The translations under genes were made by a program, and so were the position numbers. 64,000 nt of DNA from Grifola frondosa (lineage: Eukaryota > Basidiomycota > Agaricomycetes > Polyporales > Grifolaceae), in NCBI GenBank assembly GCA_001683735.1, contig LUGG01000001.1, positions 1,860,001 to 1,924,000 on the forward strand, read 5' to 3'. Below the pieces are notes generated by a model, which searched no databases, was not told where the DNA came from, and saw only the letters and a program-made list of their open reading frames with translations. Position 1 is the first letter of the stretch, and the number at the start of each line of letters is the position of its first letter. Below, one piece after another: positions 33,089 through 43,639 of the stretch.

Positions 33089-35690
33089 ATAGAGTTGCCA
33101 TTCTGGGCTTAGTACTCCATGTTGGCGTGGCGTTCAAGGTTCGCCGACGTTCAACGTCACGGTTTGTTTGGATTAATTGTTATATTTGAATACTGGACTG
33201 AATAGAACGGACTGGATCGCGCTGGCCACAAACTTTGCCTATAGAAGTTTTCAATCATGATACTCTACACAACAATCTGATTGATTGATACAAAAATCAC
33301 TGTCATAGACGTGCAAATGTCCGGCAGCGCCCAAGCATCAGTGACACCAAGATAGTGACAGATAACGTATATCTACAAAGAAATGGAGGATGTTTGATCA
33401 TATGATACAACGTGAACGGAGACTTTATATGCTAGACTGAACAGCGAGGCATCTAGGGGTGGATCAAGAAATATGGGCAAAACCCGCACGCTCACAAGTA
33501 GCACCGCGAGAAGGTGTTTGGCGGAAGGAAGGAGGGCCACTGTCCCTTCGAGACGGTAGACTCCCACTCGCCGGCATGCGAGCGGTACAAATCTAATGCT
33601 GCCCGGGAATTTTCGAGCTGTTGGAAAATGCCAAATTAATCAGACGTCTATCGAAGGTCTACAGAACGGAATCAGCATACCGCACATATCTTGTCATCCT
33701 GGACTCTTCGGCGCATCAGATGCCACATAAGGGTCTGAAGACCGATCACTTGATTGGTCGATTTGAGTGCGTTGCGGAAGGGCTGATAAAGTGCAACATC
33801 GCGGGTGGCCACCGCAGGGTGAGGGATGCCCAGAACTACGGACGTAATAAAGTTTACTCAGCAAATCGTCTCTCGGTCGATTTAGCGGAGAGCGTACCGG
33901 ACAAATCCTGCCAGAGGGCATGGCCGACTAGGATCTTGCTTCTAATCAAGTCCGCAACTTGTTTCTGGACATCATCGAATTTCATAGCCGTGTCTGGATA
34001 ACAGAGATATTACTGGTGGGCAAAACGATATATCGCTCTGAAATGATGCATGTGTACCGTGATGAAGATGGGCAGCCTCGATACCGGTGGTGCTTGTGCG
34101 ATAATCGGAAACAGGCATCGTCGGCTGCACATAGGTGCAGAAAACGGTCTGACCTCTATAGTCAACAATTGCCACTCGACTGCAGAAGAGAATGAGGTCC
34201 ATCCAAATGCAAGGACAAATGCAGAACATACGCCAACATAGATGTACTTCCGCCTGGGCCGCAACCGACGCAGGTACACGCAATGCCTAGAAACACGTCT
34301 GGCTGAGGAACTGAATATTTCTGAGACATGATGAGCACGAAGTTCAGCTGCTCTGAGGAAGCACACCTCTGTAGTGAAAAGATGATCATGGCCGTGGTCT
34401 TTTTAACCAGGGAAGAGGATCTTGATCTCAGCTGGTGGAGACACCGAAGACACATATGCGTTGATATGTTAGGTGAAATTAAAAGCATTTTTGACATGGA
34501 AAAAAGCAAAATAGACGCTCGGCGGTGAGATGGACAGCACCAAGCTGCGACGATACTTTGGCATGGATGTTGGGTTCTCCGGAGACTGAAAGGAGGCCGC
34601 CAACGATGCGCATAGTCGAAATTGAGAGTGTAGATACCGGACGTAAATTACGAAGATTCGAACCTAAGATGGATTGGCATCCAAGGGTAAGATGGTTCTG
34701 GAGGCCGAGAAAAGCGAAAACGAAGTCGATGCATACAATTAGTGTCATTGAAAACGTTCACCAAGTCGAATATCGCATAAACGACGTGGGCTCTTGGCCG
34801 CTGCGATGTGATGAATTCCCGCTCCATCACTGGTGACGAAATATCTGGGAACGTATCGAGCACGCACCCGATTTGCACGGTGGTCGTGTAGCAAGGCAGC
34901 CGGCGGAGGTGTCCATAAAGTAGAGACGCTTGCTGCTCGCTGGCCATTGCAACTGGGCGCCGACGAGCGGGAACACTTTTGCGAACGGAGCAGACACAGA
35001 AATGGCCCAGTCCAGGCCTCGAGCTGCGCTCATGAAGCTAAACTAGACGCGCAATTCAATCTAGATACTTTCAAAATGGAAATGGCGTTCTAATTCCACT
35101 CGTCCAACGATTTTAAGTACAGGCATTCAACCCGCTGGGTAGGCGCACGGCGTTCTCTCCATGTCTTGCTATTATTGTCATGGTCAATGTATCTGAACAT
35201 ATGCTGTGTATATCCGTTGCCATTAGCCATGGCTACAATTTGGGAATACATCTTACCGACAAGGCCATGATGATGCATGCGCACATGTAATTCACGCGCT
35301 CTGACCACCGTTATCTTGCAGTATAGATGCGGCGCGTGAGGCCTCGAGGATCAGTACACGAAGATTCAATGTATCCACTTCGCTGGCAGATATTGGCGTT
35401 CGTGAAATTACTTCACAATGAGGAGATAGCTACGGCAAGATCACGTCGACATCCAGACACTCCGTAAAAGCGGTCGCGCATTGGTAGCAGACCGCCATAC
35501 ACTCCACATCACCTGTGCGACACGTGTATGTCAGCATCGTGGTGCTCTATATAATCATACGAATATTCGGCGCCGTAGTGTTGGAGACCTTGTGTTTCAC
35601 GCTGTGCAGCTATGCTGTGTCGCACCACCGCATGATTACGTTCCAACGGCCATACTAGAAATTTATAGCACATCCACCACATGCCGGGCA
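33089..35690. other. 2.6-kb stretch without a convincing gene
   Basis: Only short open frames occur. On the minus strand at 34366-34010 and 34509-34162 the frames contain hydrophobic runs (YVGVCSAFVLAFGWTSFSSA) beside stops and lack a consistent splice model. They could be remains of a multi-membrane protein gene, or chance. No repeat, transposon motif or RNA gene was identified. The left 200 bases hold the promoter of the coiled-coil gene. Confidence 0.35.
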
Positions 35691-37507
35691 TCACTTGTCA
35701 ACCAGAGTAGAACGACCCTTATTCCAAGTCCTCCACAGACGTCGGCGCAAGAGCCGCCAGCACCATTTCTCCAAGTTCCGCCGCGGCGTTCGACCCATGT
35801 CCAGCCAACGCAAGTGTCGCCTCCGCTCGGCATTCCGCTCGCCGACCCGCACCTCCTTCTCTGTCCTCCACTCTTCGCGCAGAGCCTCCACATGCTGTTG
35901 AGCCAGATCGACCGTGGCCGCAGCTCGCAATTTGCTCTGCTTGATTAGAAGAGATGCGTAGCGCCGTCGCACCCTGTCATCCACAATTTCGGAGCCCCAA
36001 CGCGCGACGAACTGACCAACAAGCGCCCCCGCGCGATCACCGCATTTGCTGGTCGACCGCAAGCTGCGCAGGAGGAAAAAGAGGGTGGTTGGGCTCGGCT
36101 GGAAGGTCGGATGCATGCCCAAGAAAGTAAAGACGGTCCGTTTGATGGAGTGATGGCTCGTTAGGTTGAGTTTACGTCGAGGTGCCATGTGAAGGTGAAT
36201 GATATTGAGACACGTCCGTCGCCACTCGTCGTCGAGGTCTCGCGGGAGGGATTCGAAGTAGGACGTCGTCATATCCACAGCCTTCTGTCCGTTATCTATA
36301 CGAATAAGTGCGCGGACGATGGTGTAGACCGCTCTAGGGGGTATCTTCATCCGTTCTTGCAACGTAAAGGAAGGGGGTTCATGAAGAGAACGCGATATCG
36401 CCCAGGCGCCACCGAGTCCTCTAGTGCATCAAGCCTTTTTCGATGAGAAGTCGGATCATCCAAATCCTTCACTGGTCGCCAGATAGTGCCCCGTTTCGCT
36501 ATCTCGAAGAACTCGAGCCAAACAGACAGCGGCATCGCCACGCCCTCGTCCTCGGCGACCTTCCGCTCATCGTTCCAAGCTTGGTCCCACTTCCCGGTCC
36601 TCACCATCCACCTCACCCGCAACGCCCTTGTGTCCGAATTGCCGGGAATCCTTTCCAGACGCATTTTTTCCAGTAGGAACGGAACGGTTCCGTAACTAGA
36701 CATTCGTATGGCTAGTCTTATGAGTATATTGAAGGATGCGGTTGAGTGAAGGGTGGAGAAGGCGGCGTGATAACTTAGCATACGTTGCAGAAGCGCAGGC
36801 GAGGAAGAGGACAGTATGTAATGGACCATATTTTCATGCAGCTCTGCAGCGGAAGCGGGTAAAGATGTTCCAAGCGACGGAACGGTGAAGGCTTGCTCAG
36901 AGAAAGCTGAAATCCATGGTACTTCGTCGCAAATCTCCGACCAAGGAGGATCACTGTCGTAGGGCGACGAGACAGAGCGCCCTCGGTCAACAAATGCTAT
37001 ATCCCAACCCGAGAGGGAATCGACATCTATCACAGCGCAGCTGCGCGGATGGGGACGCGCGGCCTTCGGAGTACGAGATGGCCTACGGGATGCGGGGACG
37101 TGACGATCCGCTTCCTCGGCATCTACGTCGAGAACTTGGGCAGGAGCAGGGTGGTCCGCCAGCTCTTGTTCAACAATTAAGTCCACCTCGCGAGGCGCGG
37201 GTAGCCCGCCGATTCGCGACGTCCTGTTTTAATTACCGTGCGTGAAGTTCACAGTCAATCTGAGTAGAAGAAAACACGTACGAAGGGAATGAGTCAGAAG
37301 CCGCCTGGACCACGGAGCGCAACGTGCTATCCGCGTAAACCCCACCGGGGACATTTGGATCACGGCCTCTTGTTGTAGAATGCCTGCACGACGATGGAAT
37401 ACGCGCACCGGTCGTGTCCTGGCCCACGCCCGAGCCGCGGCAGCCTGGAAAACTGTAGAGAGCGGTACAACGGGTGTACTTGCGAGCAAAGATGCATGAT
37501 GAAGCAT
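35691..37507 (-). CDS. PPR-like mitochondrial protein (putative)
   Basis: Probably a mitochondrial RNA-binding helical-repeat protein. The proposed start MLHHASLLASTPVVPLSTVF at 37507 leads into Arg-rich ARAWARTRPVRVFHRRAG, a plausible presequence. After a frame slip near 37370 and an intron (about 37288-37231) it runs REVDLIVEQELADHPAPAQV. The body has paired helices typical of PPR proteins: FNILIRLAIRMSSYGTVPFL, RTGKWDQAWNDERKVAEDEG, and after a second one-base slip near 36360 RMKIPPRAVYTIVRALIRID, DDEWRRTCLNIIHLHMA and SPTTLFFLLRSLRSTSKCGD. A basic tail ends at 35691. Repeats are degenerate, so PPR is inference from pattern. The exon 1 model is weak; the two large exons are solid. Confidence 0.6.
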
Positions 37508-37983
37508 GCATGGGCATTCCAGCACCGCGTGGGCTTTCGAGACACGCTCCAAAGTTCGAGCAGAGCGGGTTGATGCTCTCGAGCGGCGCCAGTGACCGGT
37601 AAAGCTGGCAGAGAAATTTCGCCACGTGAACGGATTGTCGGCGCAAACAAGAGCAACGACTTCAGCCACCAACTCCGAGAACTCCGGTTGCATCATCATA
37701 AATTCATAACCTAGATCTAAGTGTATGTAGGCTACGACGGACGGACATAACATGACATTCCAAGTAAACGTGGGTGAGGATCGATGTAATCAGTATACAC
37801 GTGCAGATAAGCAAGGAGGGACACAACAACAATGAGCGGAAGGTGTGATATCGTCACAGACGAGACGATTGGGAGCAAAATGGATCAATACGAAAAACAT
37901 TACCGTAAGAAGTCATCAATGGACGGAGGACACGGCGAGTTTTAACACCAATGCCCTGGCGACCACACAACATCGAAACAGAG
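37508..37983. promoter_or_regulatory. intergenic region STS1 end / PPR-like gene start
   Basis: This spacer of 476 bases includes the 3' flank of STS1 and the upstream region of the PPR-like gene, both minus strand. Nothing else was recognised. Confidence 0.4.
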
Positions 37984-39294
37984 CTAAAGCTCTTCCATTG
38001 GTTGTCGGCCAACCAACCAGCCCACCTTCGAAACCCATCTATCCCGTATCTCCTTCATCACTTCCATTCCATTACCCTTCGCCTCTGCAAACTCATCCAA
38101 TGCTCGCTCCCAACTGTTGACAGTCTCCTTGCCGAACATGCCTCCTTGCCGATTTACGACTTCATCTATGTGATCCACCCAAGCCTTCCACTCCTCCGAA
38201 AGCCTAGGCAGTAGTTGAGGCGCGAGGGAGAATAGAGTGAGCGGCGGTTGGGAAAGAATATGTGTCGTGAGAGCAGAAAGGAAGAGGAATGTTTCAGTTG
38301 GATGTAATTTGTCCTTATGTTGCTGCCGGAGTGCGGATGAATGCGATTGAATGTCCATTGAATTTGACGGCTTTGAGAATGACGGTGAAGTAAGTGGCGC
38401 GGAGACATTGGAAAAGTAAGGGAGATATGAGAAGCAGGCGGAAACGAAGTCGGATATATGAGGTCGTAGTCGCGAGATGATGTATTCGTCGCGCATTCCT
38501 GTATTATTAGAATGGGGATGGCCGAAAGAGGGTCCTGCGGTCAGACGACCAAATCCAAATCCAGTCGTAGAAGCGGAGGTATTGGATTTATTGCTGCCAA
38601 AACCTCCGCCAAAACCGCCAAAGGTCGATGCCAATCCTGCTTGAGAGAACGGGGGACTAGAGTATGGATACGCATCTCGTAGCTTGTGCGCGGAAGTGGC
38701 TAACGCCTGTAAAGCCGTGTCGAGCGTTGGTCGAGGAATGAGGGATAGAACAACTGGCTTCAATGAAGGGTGTGCCGATAACAATGAGGTCAGGAGTGGT
38801 AATAGAGACTGCGGAGGTAGACTAGCTGAGAGCAAGATTAGGGAAATACAAGAAAAGGGACGAATAACGACTTACCGAGCAGAACTCCCACATCAACATC
38901 ATTGTCATCATCAGAGGACGGTGGCTTATTCTCCTTGCTCGTCTGCCCAGTCTTCACATTCGCCACAGTAACAGGTGTGGTGCGGGCCCGTTTCGGTGCG
39001 GCGCGTCTTGGGCGTTCTGGTGTAGGGCTCCTGTCCATAACATCGTCCCGAACGTGTTTGATTCCATTCTCTGCTTCATCGTCCGGCTCATGACGTCTCT
39101 TTGTTGCCCTGAGGGGTGAAGGCTGGAGAGCATGTGTATTATTCCACGGAGATTGAGGTACGTGTGATGACCAACTTGGCATGCTTGGAGCAGCAGAAAG
39201 GCCGAAGCCAAAACCTAAGGGAGAAGGGGAATGATGAACGGGTCCAGGATGAAAATCAACTTGAAGGTGAGGGTAGGTAACAACATTTAGCCAT
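37984..39294 (-). CDS. STS1: Nuclear proteasome tethering factor Sts1/Cut8
   Basis: Anchors 26S proteasomes in the nucleus and is itself short-lived. Exon 1 (from ATG 39294) has an N-terminal segment NVVTYPHLQVDFHPG and SPSPLGFGFGLSAA, then a basic nuclear-import type region (RPRRAAPKRARTTPVTV) and an acidic SSDDDNDVDVGVLL. An intron (38878 to about 38833) joins ASLPPQSLLPLLTSLLSAHP and the Cut8 domain: KPVVLSLIPRPTLDTALQAL, ATSAHKLRDAYPYS, then a Gly/Phe-rich FGGFGGGFGSN loop, RPHISDFVSACFSYLPYF, HPTETFLFLSALTTHILSQP and EEWKAWVDHIDEVVNRQGGM. The stop is at 37984. An extra A after ATGGCT (39288) puts the first codons out of frame; removal gives MANVVTYPH. The intron is in phase. Confidence 0.88.
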
Positions 39295-39439
39295 TATGAA
39301 AGGTGGTGATTGTCAAGGTCTGCCTCAGTGAACGAAGCGAAGCAAGTCCTCGCGTCGTGAATCTGGCGCCGAATGCGGCACGTCTTCCTCCCACCGGCCC
39401 TAATGTAATATTCACGTGATCAATTCAAGCCTTTATAGC

Positions 39440-39960
39440 GCCGAACAACTTTTCATTTTCCTCCCTCTCTTTTGGCGTGCTGATTCTAGATTGCAATCAT
39501 GCTGAGAATCTTCTTACCCTTGCATGATCTGGTTGAATGGTACGTAGCGCTTGTCTCTGTTCTTGCGGTGACGAGAATCAATGAATCGCTACTTCGAAGC
39601 TTACGGGCTAATGAACGTACATTCATATACCCAAATTTCTGAGGTTTTATACTGTTTTGATGTGTTCATGTCACTAACGATTTTCTTGTCTTCAGACTTC
39701 CGGATAATACCGACTTCCTGATAATGCACCGTCATGGTGAGTATCTATGCTGTTTGCTTTGAGTGATGAATAACATAGAGTCAAGTCCTGACCCCATCTA
39801 AAGGATGGGCGGTGATGAGTTTCCATGCTAATACTGACATTCATCTGTTCTGTTGTTGATATTTGTGCTTCAATGCTGATACACTTTTTGTATAGAACTT
39901 GCGTGGAAGCACTTCCATGGTCGCCGATGTTTCAAGGTTCGTTGTAGTCGACTAAGTATT
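39440..39960 (+). ncRNA. spliced non-coding transcript, snoRNA host gene (putative)
   Basis: Splice sites define exon 1 (about 39450-39539), intron 1 (39540-39695, GTACGT to TTCAG with a CTAAC branch point at 39673), a 41-base exon 2 (39696-39736), intron 2 (39737-39895, GTGAGT to TATAG with CTGAT near 39876), and exon 3 from 39896. Joining the exons gives a first ORF of only 13 codons, closed by a TGA made at the first junction, so the mRNA appears non-coding. A TTTATA element (39432) and a pyrimidine tract (39449-39473) resembling a TOP leader lie upstream. Intron 2 carries a C/D snoRNA. Ends are estimates. A short protein in another frame cannot be excluded. Confidence 0.5.
39763..39837 (+). 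ncRNA. C/D-box snoRNA with two guide elements
   Basis: Full box set within intron 2 of the host transcript: C GTGATGA (39763-39769), D' CTGA (39788-39791), C' GTGATGA (39812-39818), D CTGA (39834-39837). The D box lies 58 bases before the 3' splice site, a spacing common for intronic snoRNAs. The guide before D (TTCCATGCTAATA) is complementary over 13 bases to the 18S rRNA segment TATTAGCATGGAA. The fifth base rule selects an A, the site known as A796 in yeast (snR53). The guide before D' (TAGAGTCAAG) pairs over 10 bases with 25S CTTGACTCTA and would select a U near yeast 2417-2421. rRNA sequences and site numbers are from memory. A terminal stem is not evident, which is the main weakness. 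Confidence 0.65.
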
Positions 39961-40006
39961 TTCATCAATTCTGTAGTTTCTGGTGTATGTATATTATTAC
40001 TACGTA

Positions 40007-40060
40007 ACTTCTAATGTCAAGTGGTGAATATAAGTGCCTACGATAAAGTGCGTTAGAAGT
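40007..40060. repeat. short inverted repeat
   Basis: ACTTCTAA at 40007-40014 and TTAGAAGT at 40053-40060 form an 8-base perfect inverted repeat with a 38-base loop, between the snoRNA host transcript and the end of CAS1. It might fold in the host RNA or mark its 3' end; chance is possible. Confidence 0.3.
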
Positions 40061-40085
40061 GACAGTCTGCCAATAACAATCAATG

Positions 40086-42984
40086 TCAAGGATGCGGCCA
40101 CATCGTATTAAGCAGCCACATAACTCCAACTCCGATGAGTAGTTTTGTTTTCAGTCCTGGCTTCCACTCCGTTTCTCCGTACCAAACACGGAAGCCAGGT
40201 GTTGGGGGCCGCGAGTCCAATGATCCTTCCGCAAGCCTGTCAACCCACCGCCGTTGAGGATGGGGACGGGCAGGGGTATCCGGTTCTGGCAGTATAATGT
40301 TGCCATCTTGGTCCTTAGAAATATTGTCACCGCCCTGTGGCAATAGTGAAATCACTTCTTCCGCCTCTTCATCGGTTGCTGGTGCTGAATCACGTAGTAT
40401 GCCGGGGGAGGCGGGGGGAGGTCGTTCTACCGCTGTAGGTAAGGACAGAGGTTTGGCGTTGCCACATATCCAACCTGTAATCTCGCCAGTAGCTTGTGCC
40501 ACACGGTGGGAGACGTAGATGAACATCACAGTCGTAATGACGAGGTTCAACGGGCGCCAGCGAGTTCCGGGAATCACGAGTAGTATACCCTTCGTGTCCC
40601 CAGCGAGCCAGAAGTGATACTGGATGATGAATGTCTCCAACGAGCACTTCCCGATGAATGCGAATGCGCGGGAGGAAGCCGACCTCAATATCGGGTTTGC
40701 GTTTCGCAGCACGACGAATGCGCCTATTGGAAGAAAGGACATATACGGGTGCCAACGGTTATATGCGAACTTGTCTGGCTGTGAGAGCTCGAACGCAAAG
40801 AACCACAAGAGAACGACCGCCGACGAGCCAATAAGGATCTTCACAACGAGAGGCCATTTAGGATGGTCTGTGAGCCGGTGCTCCCGGATCTTGATAGTAG
40901 CCAGCGCCGTGAACATCCCGAAGTAGACGATCCACAAGTCAAGGTTGACACGAAAAGCCCATTCCCTCGCGGACCAATGGATGCTGAACACACGTTCAAG
41001 AAATTCGAACAGTGCCTCCAACGGCCAAGTCTCGCTCATGAACCAGGTCACTATGCCCATCGAAAGGACCAACTTGCAGACGAGGAAAACGATACGATCA
41101 TTGTACTGAGATCCTGCGGCCATTGTTACGTAGATGACGAGATACCATTGAGACACCAATGGGGCGAAATAATACGAGATGTAATCAGTGTTCATCGTAT
41201 ACGCTAGAACAAGCGTGAGCAAGTTCAATCGGATCATAACCTGTAAGCGACGTTTGAATAATTCCAATCCACACAGTATCTGAAAATTTACCTGTGCAAC
41301 TCGTCGGAGTCCAAAGTCGGCCTTCTTGATGTAAAACGTAGTATGACCGTAACCAGTCATAAAGAGATATGCAGCTACCAAGACCCGAATAACATTGTAG
41401 ATTCCAGAGATCTTGGAAGCGCCAGTGTAGTGATAAATCAAAATGGCGACTATCAGAATAGCCAGTGTCAATTACAACGGAAGTACGAAAAGCCGGAGTA
41501 CACGTACTCTGCATCCAGCCCTTCCATTCGTCAGTCTGGTCACGATTCAAAAACCCGAGATCATTGTCTGCCTGTTTCATACTAACGAGACCAGTTGCAA
41601 GGCTCAACAAGCTGAGGAACGAGAATGTCCACGGATTAAACTGTTTCTGTTCTTTCAGCCAGAATCCGGTTCGATCTGCAAGGAAAATTAAAGCTGCTGC
41701 TGCACTCGTGACGAGGGCAGGTATTTCTTCTTGTTGTATTAATGGAAGGCCAGAAGCCCGAGGTCCTAGCTATGAGTTAGACCCGCAGTAGAAACTTGGA
41801 GGGAGCCAAATACTGACCACATCGTCTGGACAAGAACCAACATGCAGGACCCCATAGTATAGTAATGGCAAGCACAATGAGATGGAGTGGAGATGGTCGA
41901 GGGTAGCGACGACAACACGTTTTGTCCATGGGGAACGTTTTGGGCAGGACATCATTGCAGCGAAGATTGAGCAAGATGTTCGCTTGCGCAGTGACTACAA
42001 CGTCAGAGAAATGCAGCCCATCTTCAGTTTGTGATGGATCCAACATCTTGTTAAACACCAGCGGTAATGAAATTGGCATTCCATCAGATGGCGGAGGAGA
42101 CATGGTGAAGAAGGTGAACGGATCGCGGAACAAGGGCGGGCGAATGCGGTGATGCAGGTCCGAGTTCATGGCATCGATGTCAGAGGTATGCATTGAAGCG
42201 CTACGCTCTTTCGACAGTTTGCCAGAAACCACATCTTCAATTGGCAAGACGATCACCATATCTGAGGGTGGTGGCGTCTTCGAGCGGGACAACGTATTGA
42301 AGATAGACTCCATCTCGGCTTCCCATGCGGGAAGCCCACCAGAAGTGTCGTATCGCAGGTACCACAAACCAGACCCAAGCACAAGCAATGCCGGACGATC
42401 CGACGAATCATGGCTGGAAGGTGCAATGTAGCTCTGCACACGGGAAGAATTGAGGTATGGATCCCAATAGAATGACAACTGGATACTGCCCGTGGACGAC
42501 TTCAGAGCATGATCCGAATGCTTGCGCTCGTCGTCAGGTGGGGTTGTGGGGAGTGTAGGGTCCACAATATGGGCCATCTGGAAGAATAATTGTCGAGTGA
42601 CAGAATCACCAATAAATACGATGTGTCGTGATTGCATGCATGAGGTAACGTCTTTCGTCTGGTATAAATGCATCATGCATCCTAAAAATTATAAGCATTT
42701 CAGCATAACCGCTCAAGGATGTTCATACCATCTGGCTGCCAATTCTTGAATTTGTTATCTAGCCAACGCCCTTCTGGAGGAGAATATCACAATGTAGGGG
42801 ATCCGGGCGATCTAAAGTGCTCATAAACAACATTAACAAAACGGCAAGATGGTGTATGACATCGTGACATACCGAGGACCACATATCGTACAAGCCCAAT
42901 GAGAACTGCCAATCCTACTGATACTGCTGCTACGTAGTGAGACCACAAAGGGCTCAGGGAGAATGGAAACCGCCTGGGTGGCAT
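40086..42984 (-). CDS. CAS1: CAS1-type sugar O-acetyltransferase (SGNH domain + membrane acyltransferase)
   Basis: Golgi membrane enzyme that acetylates cell-surface glycans; the Cryptococcus homologue acts on capsule glucuronoxylomannan. A signal anchor (VAAVSVGLAVLIGLVRYVVL) follows MPPRRFPFS. The lumenal PC-esterase/SGNH domain has WLDNKFKNWQPDGCMMH, block I IVFIGDSVTRQLFFQMAH and the D-x-x-H block EDGLHFSDVV. It is followed by PLHLIVLAITILWGPACWFL and about ten further membrane segments, including NLLTLVLAYTMNTDYISYYF, REWAFRVNLDLWIVYFGMFT and SLETFIIQYHFWLAGDTKGI. The C-terminal tail is cytosolic and Pro-rich, then a last hydrophobic stretch LLIGVGVMWLLN. One base is missing near 42785 (LLQ to GRWLDNKF). 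The other introns are in phase. The capsule substrate is not expected here, so the target glycan is unknown. Confidence 0.9.
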
Positions 42985-43639
42985 TGTGGAAACAAGGTTG
43001 TGTGATGACCCAAAGGCAGGGACACCGTTTTACTATGTGAGGCGATGACAGAGAGGCGGAGCCTGCTACTTCTCTGCGGATAAATCTCTCAAGCAAAAAG
43101 CAAAAGGACAAGGAGGCGGCGCGATGCTACTAGTTGCCAGCTGTGCATAGAGCACAGTGTCGCGCAAGCCAAGTCTCCGAACTCCGAGTCGACGACGAAC
43201 GTCGAAAGTCGCGAAACTCGTCGTTATCGTCGTAACTAGCACGTGACGTAACCAATCCGAGTTAAATAGCTTAATTGCTGTATAACTACGATTGTCCAAA
43301 GAGCGTTGTTGTAGAGTCCTAGGAGAAATACGATGTGGATATACAATAAGAGGGGTTAACGAAAAGACATCCATGGATACAGGAAGAGATTGTGATCCAG
43401 CAAGCTGGCGATTGGTATCGGAACGTGAATCGTCCGTTGAATGGGGGATAACACTACAATCCATCGTTTACCAGGCCTGCTGGCGATACATTTATCGAAT
43501 TCATATACTCGCCGAGGAGCTGGTGAAACCTGTCCGAGGGTAAGTGTGAGCCGCCACGTGGAAGCACCTCGAAACGATATGGTCAACGCACCAGTTCTAT
43601 GTTATAAGCAGATTCGTAAGTAAGATTGTATCGAAGATA
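42985..43639. promoter_or_regulatory. promoter of CAS1 / 3' flank of rhomboid gene
   Basis: A gap of 655 bases between two minus-strand genes. Short open frames only; no motif or RNA recognised. Confidence 0.4.

Noticed and set aside
34315..34365. Another C/D snoRNA (CATGATGAG with CTGA)
   Set aside because: The boxes are only about 30 bases apart and there is no guide or host intron.
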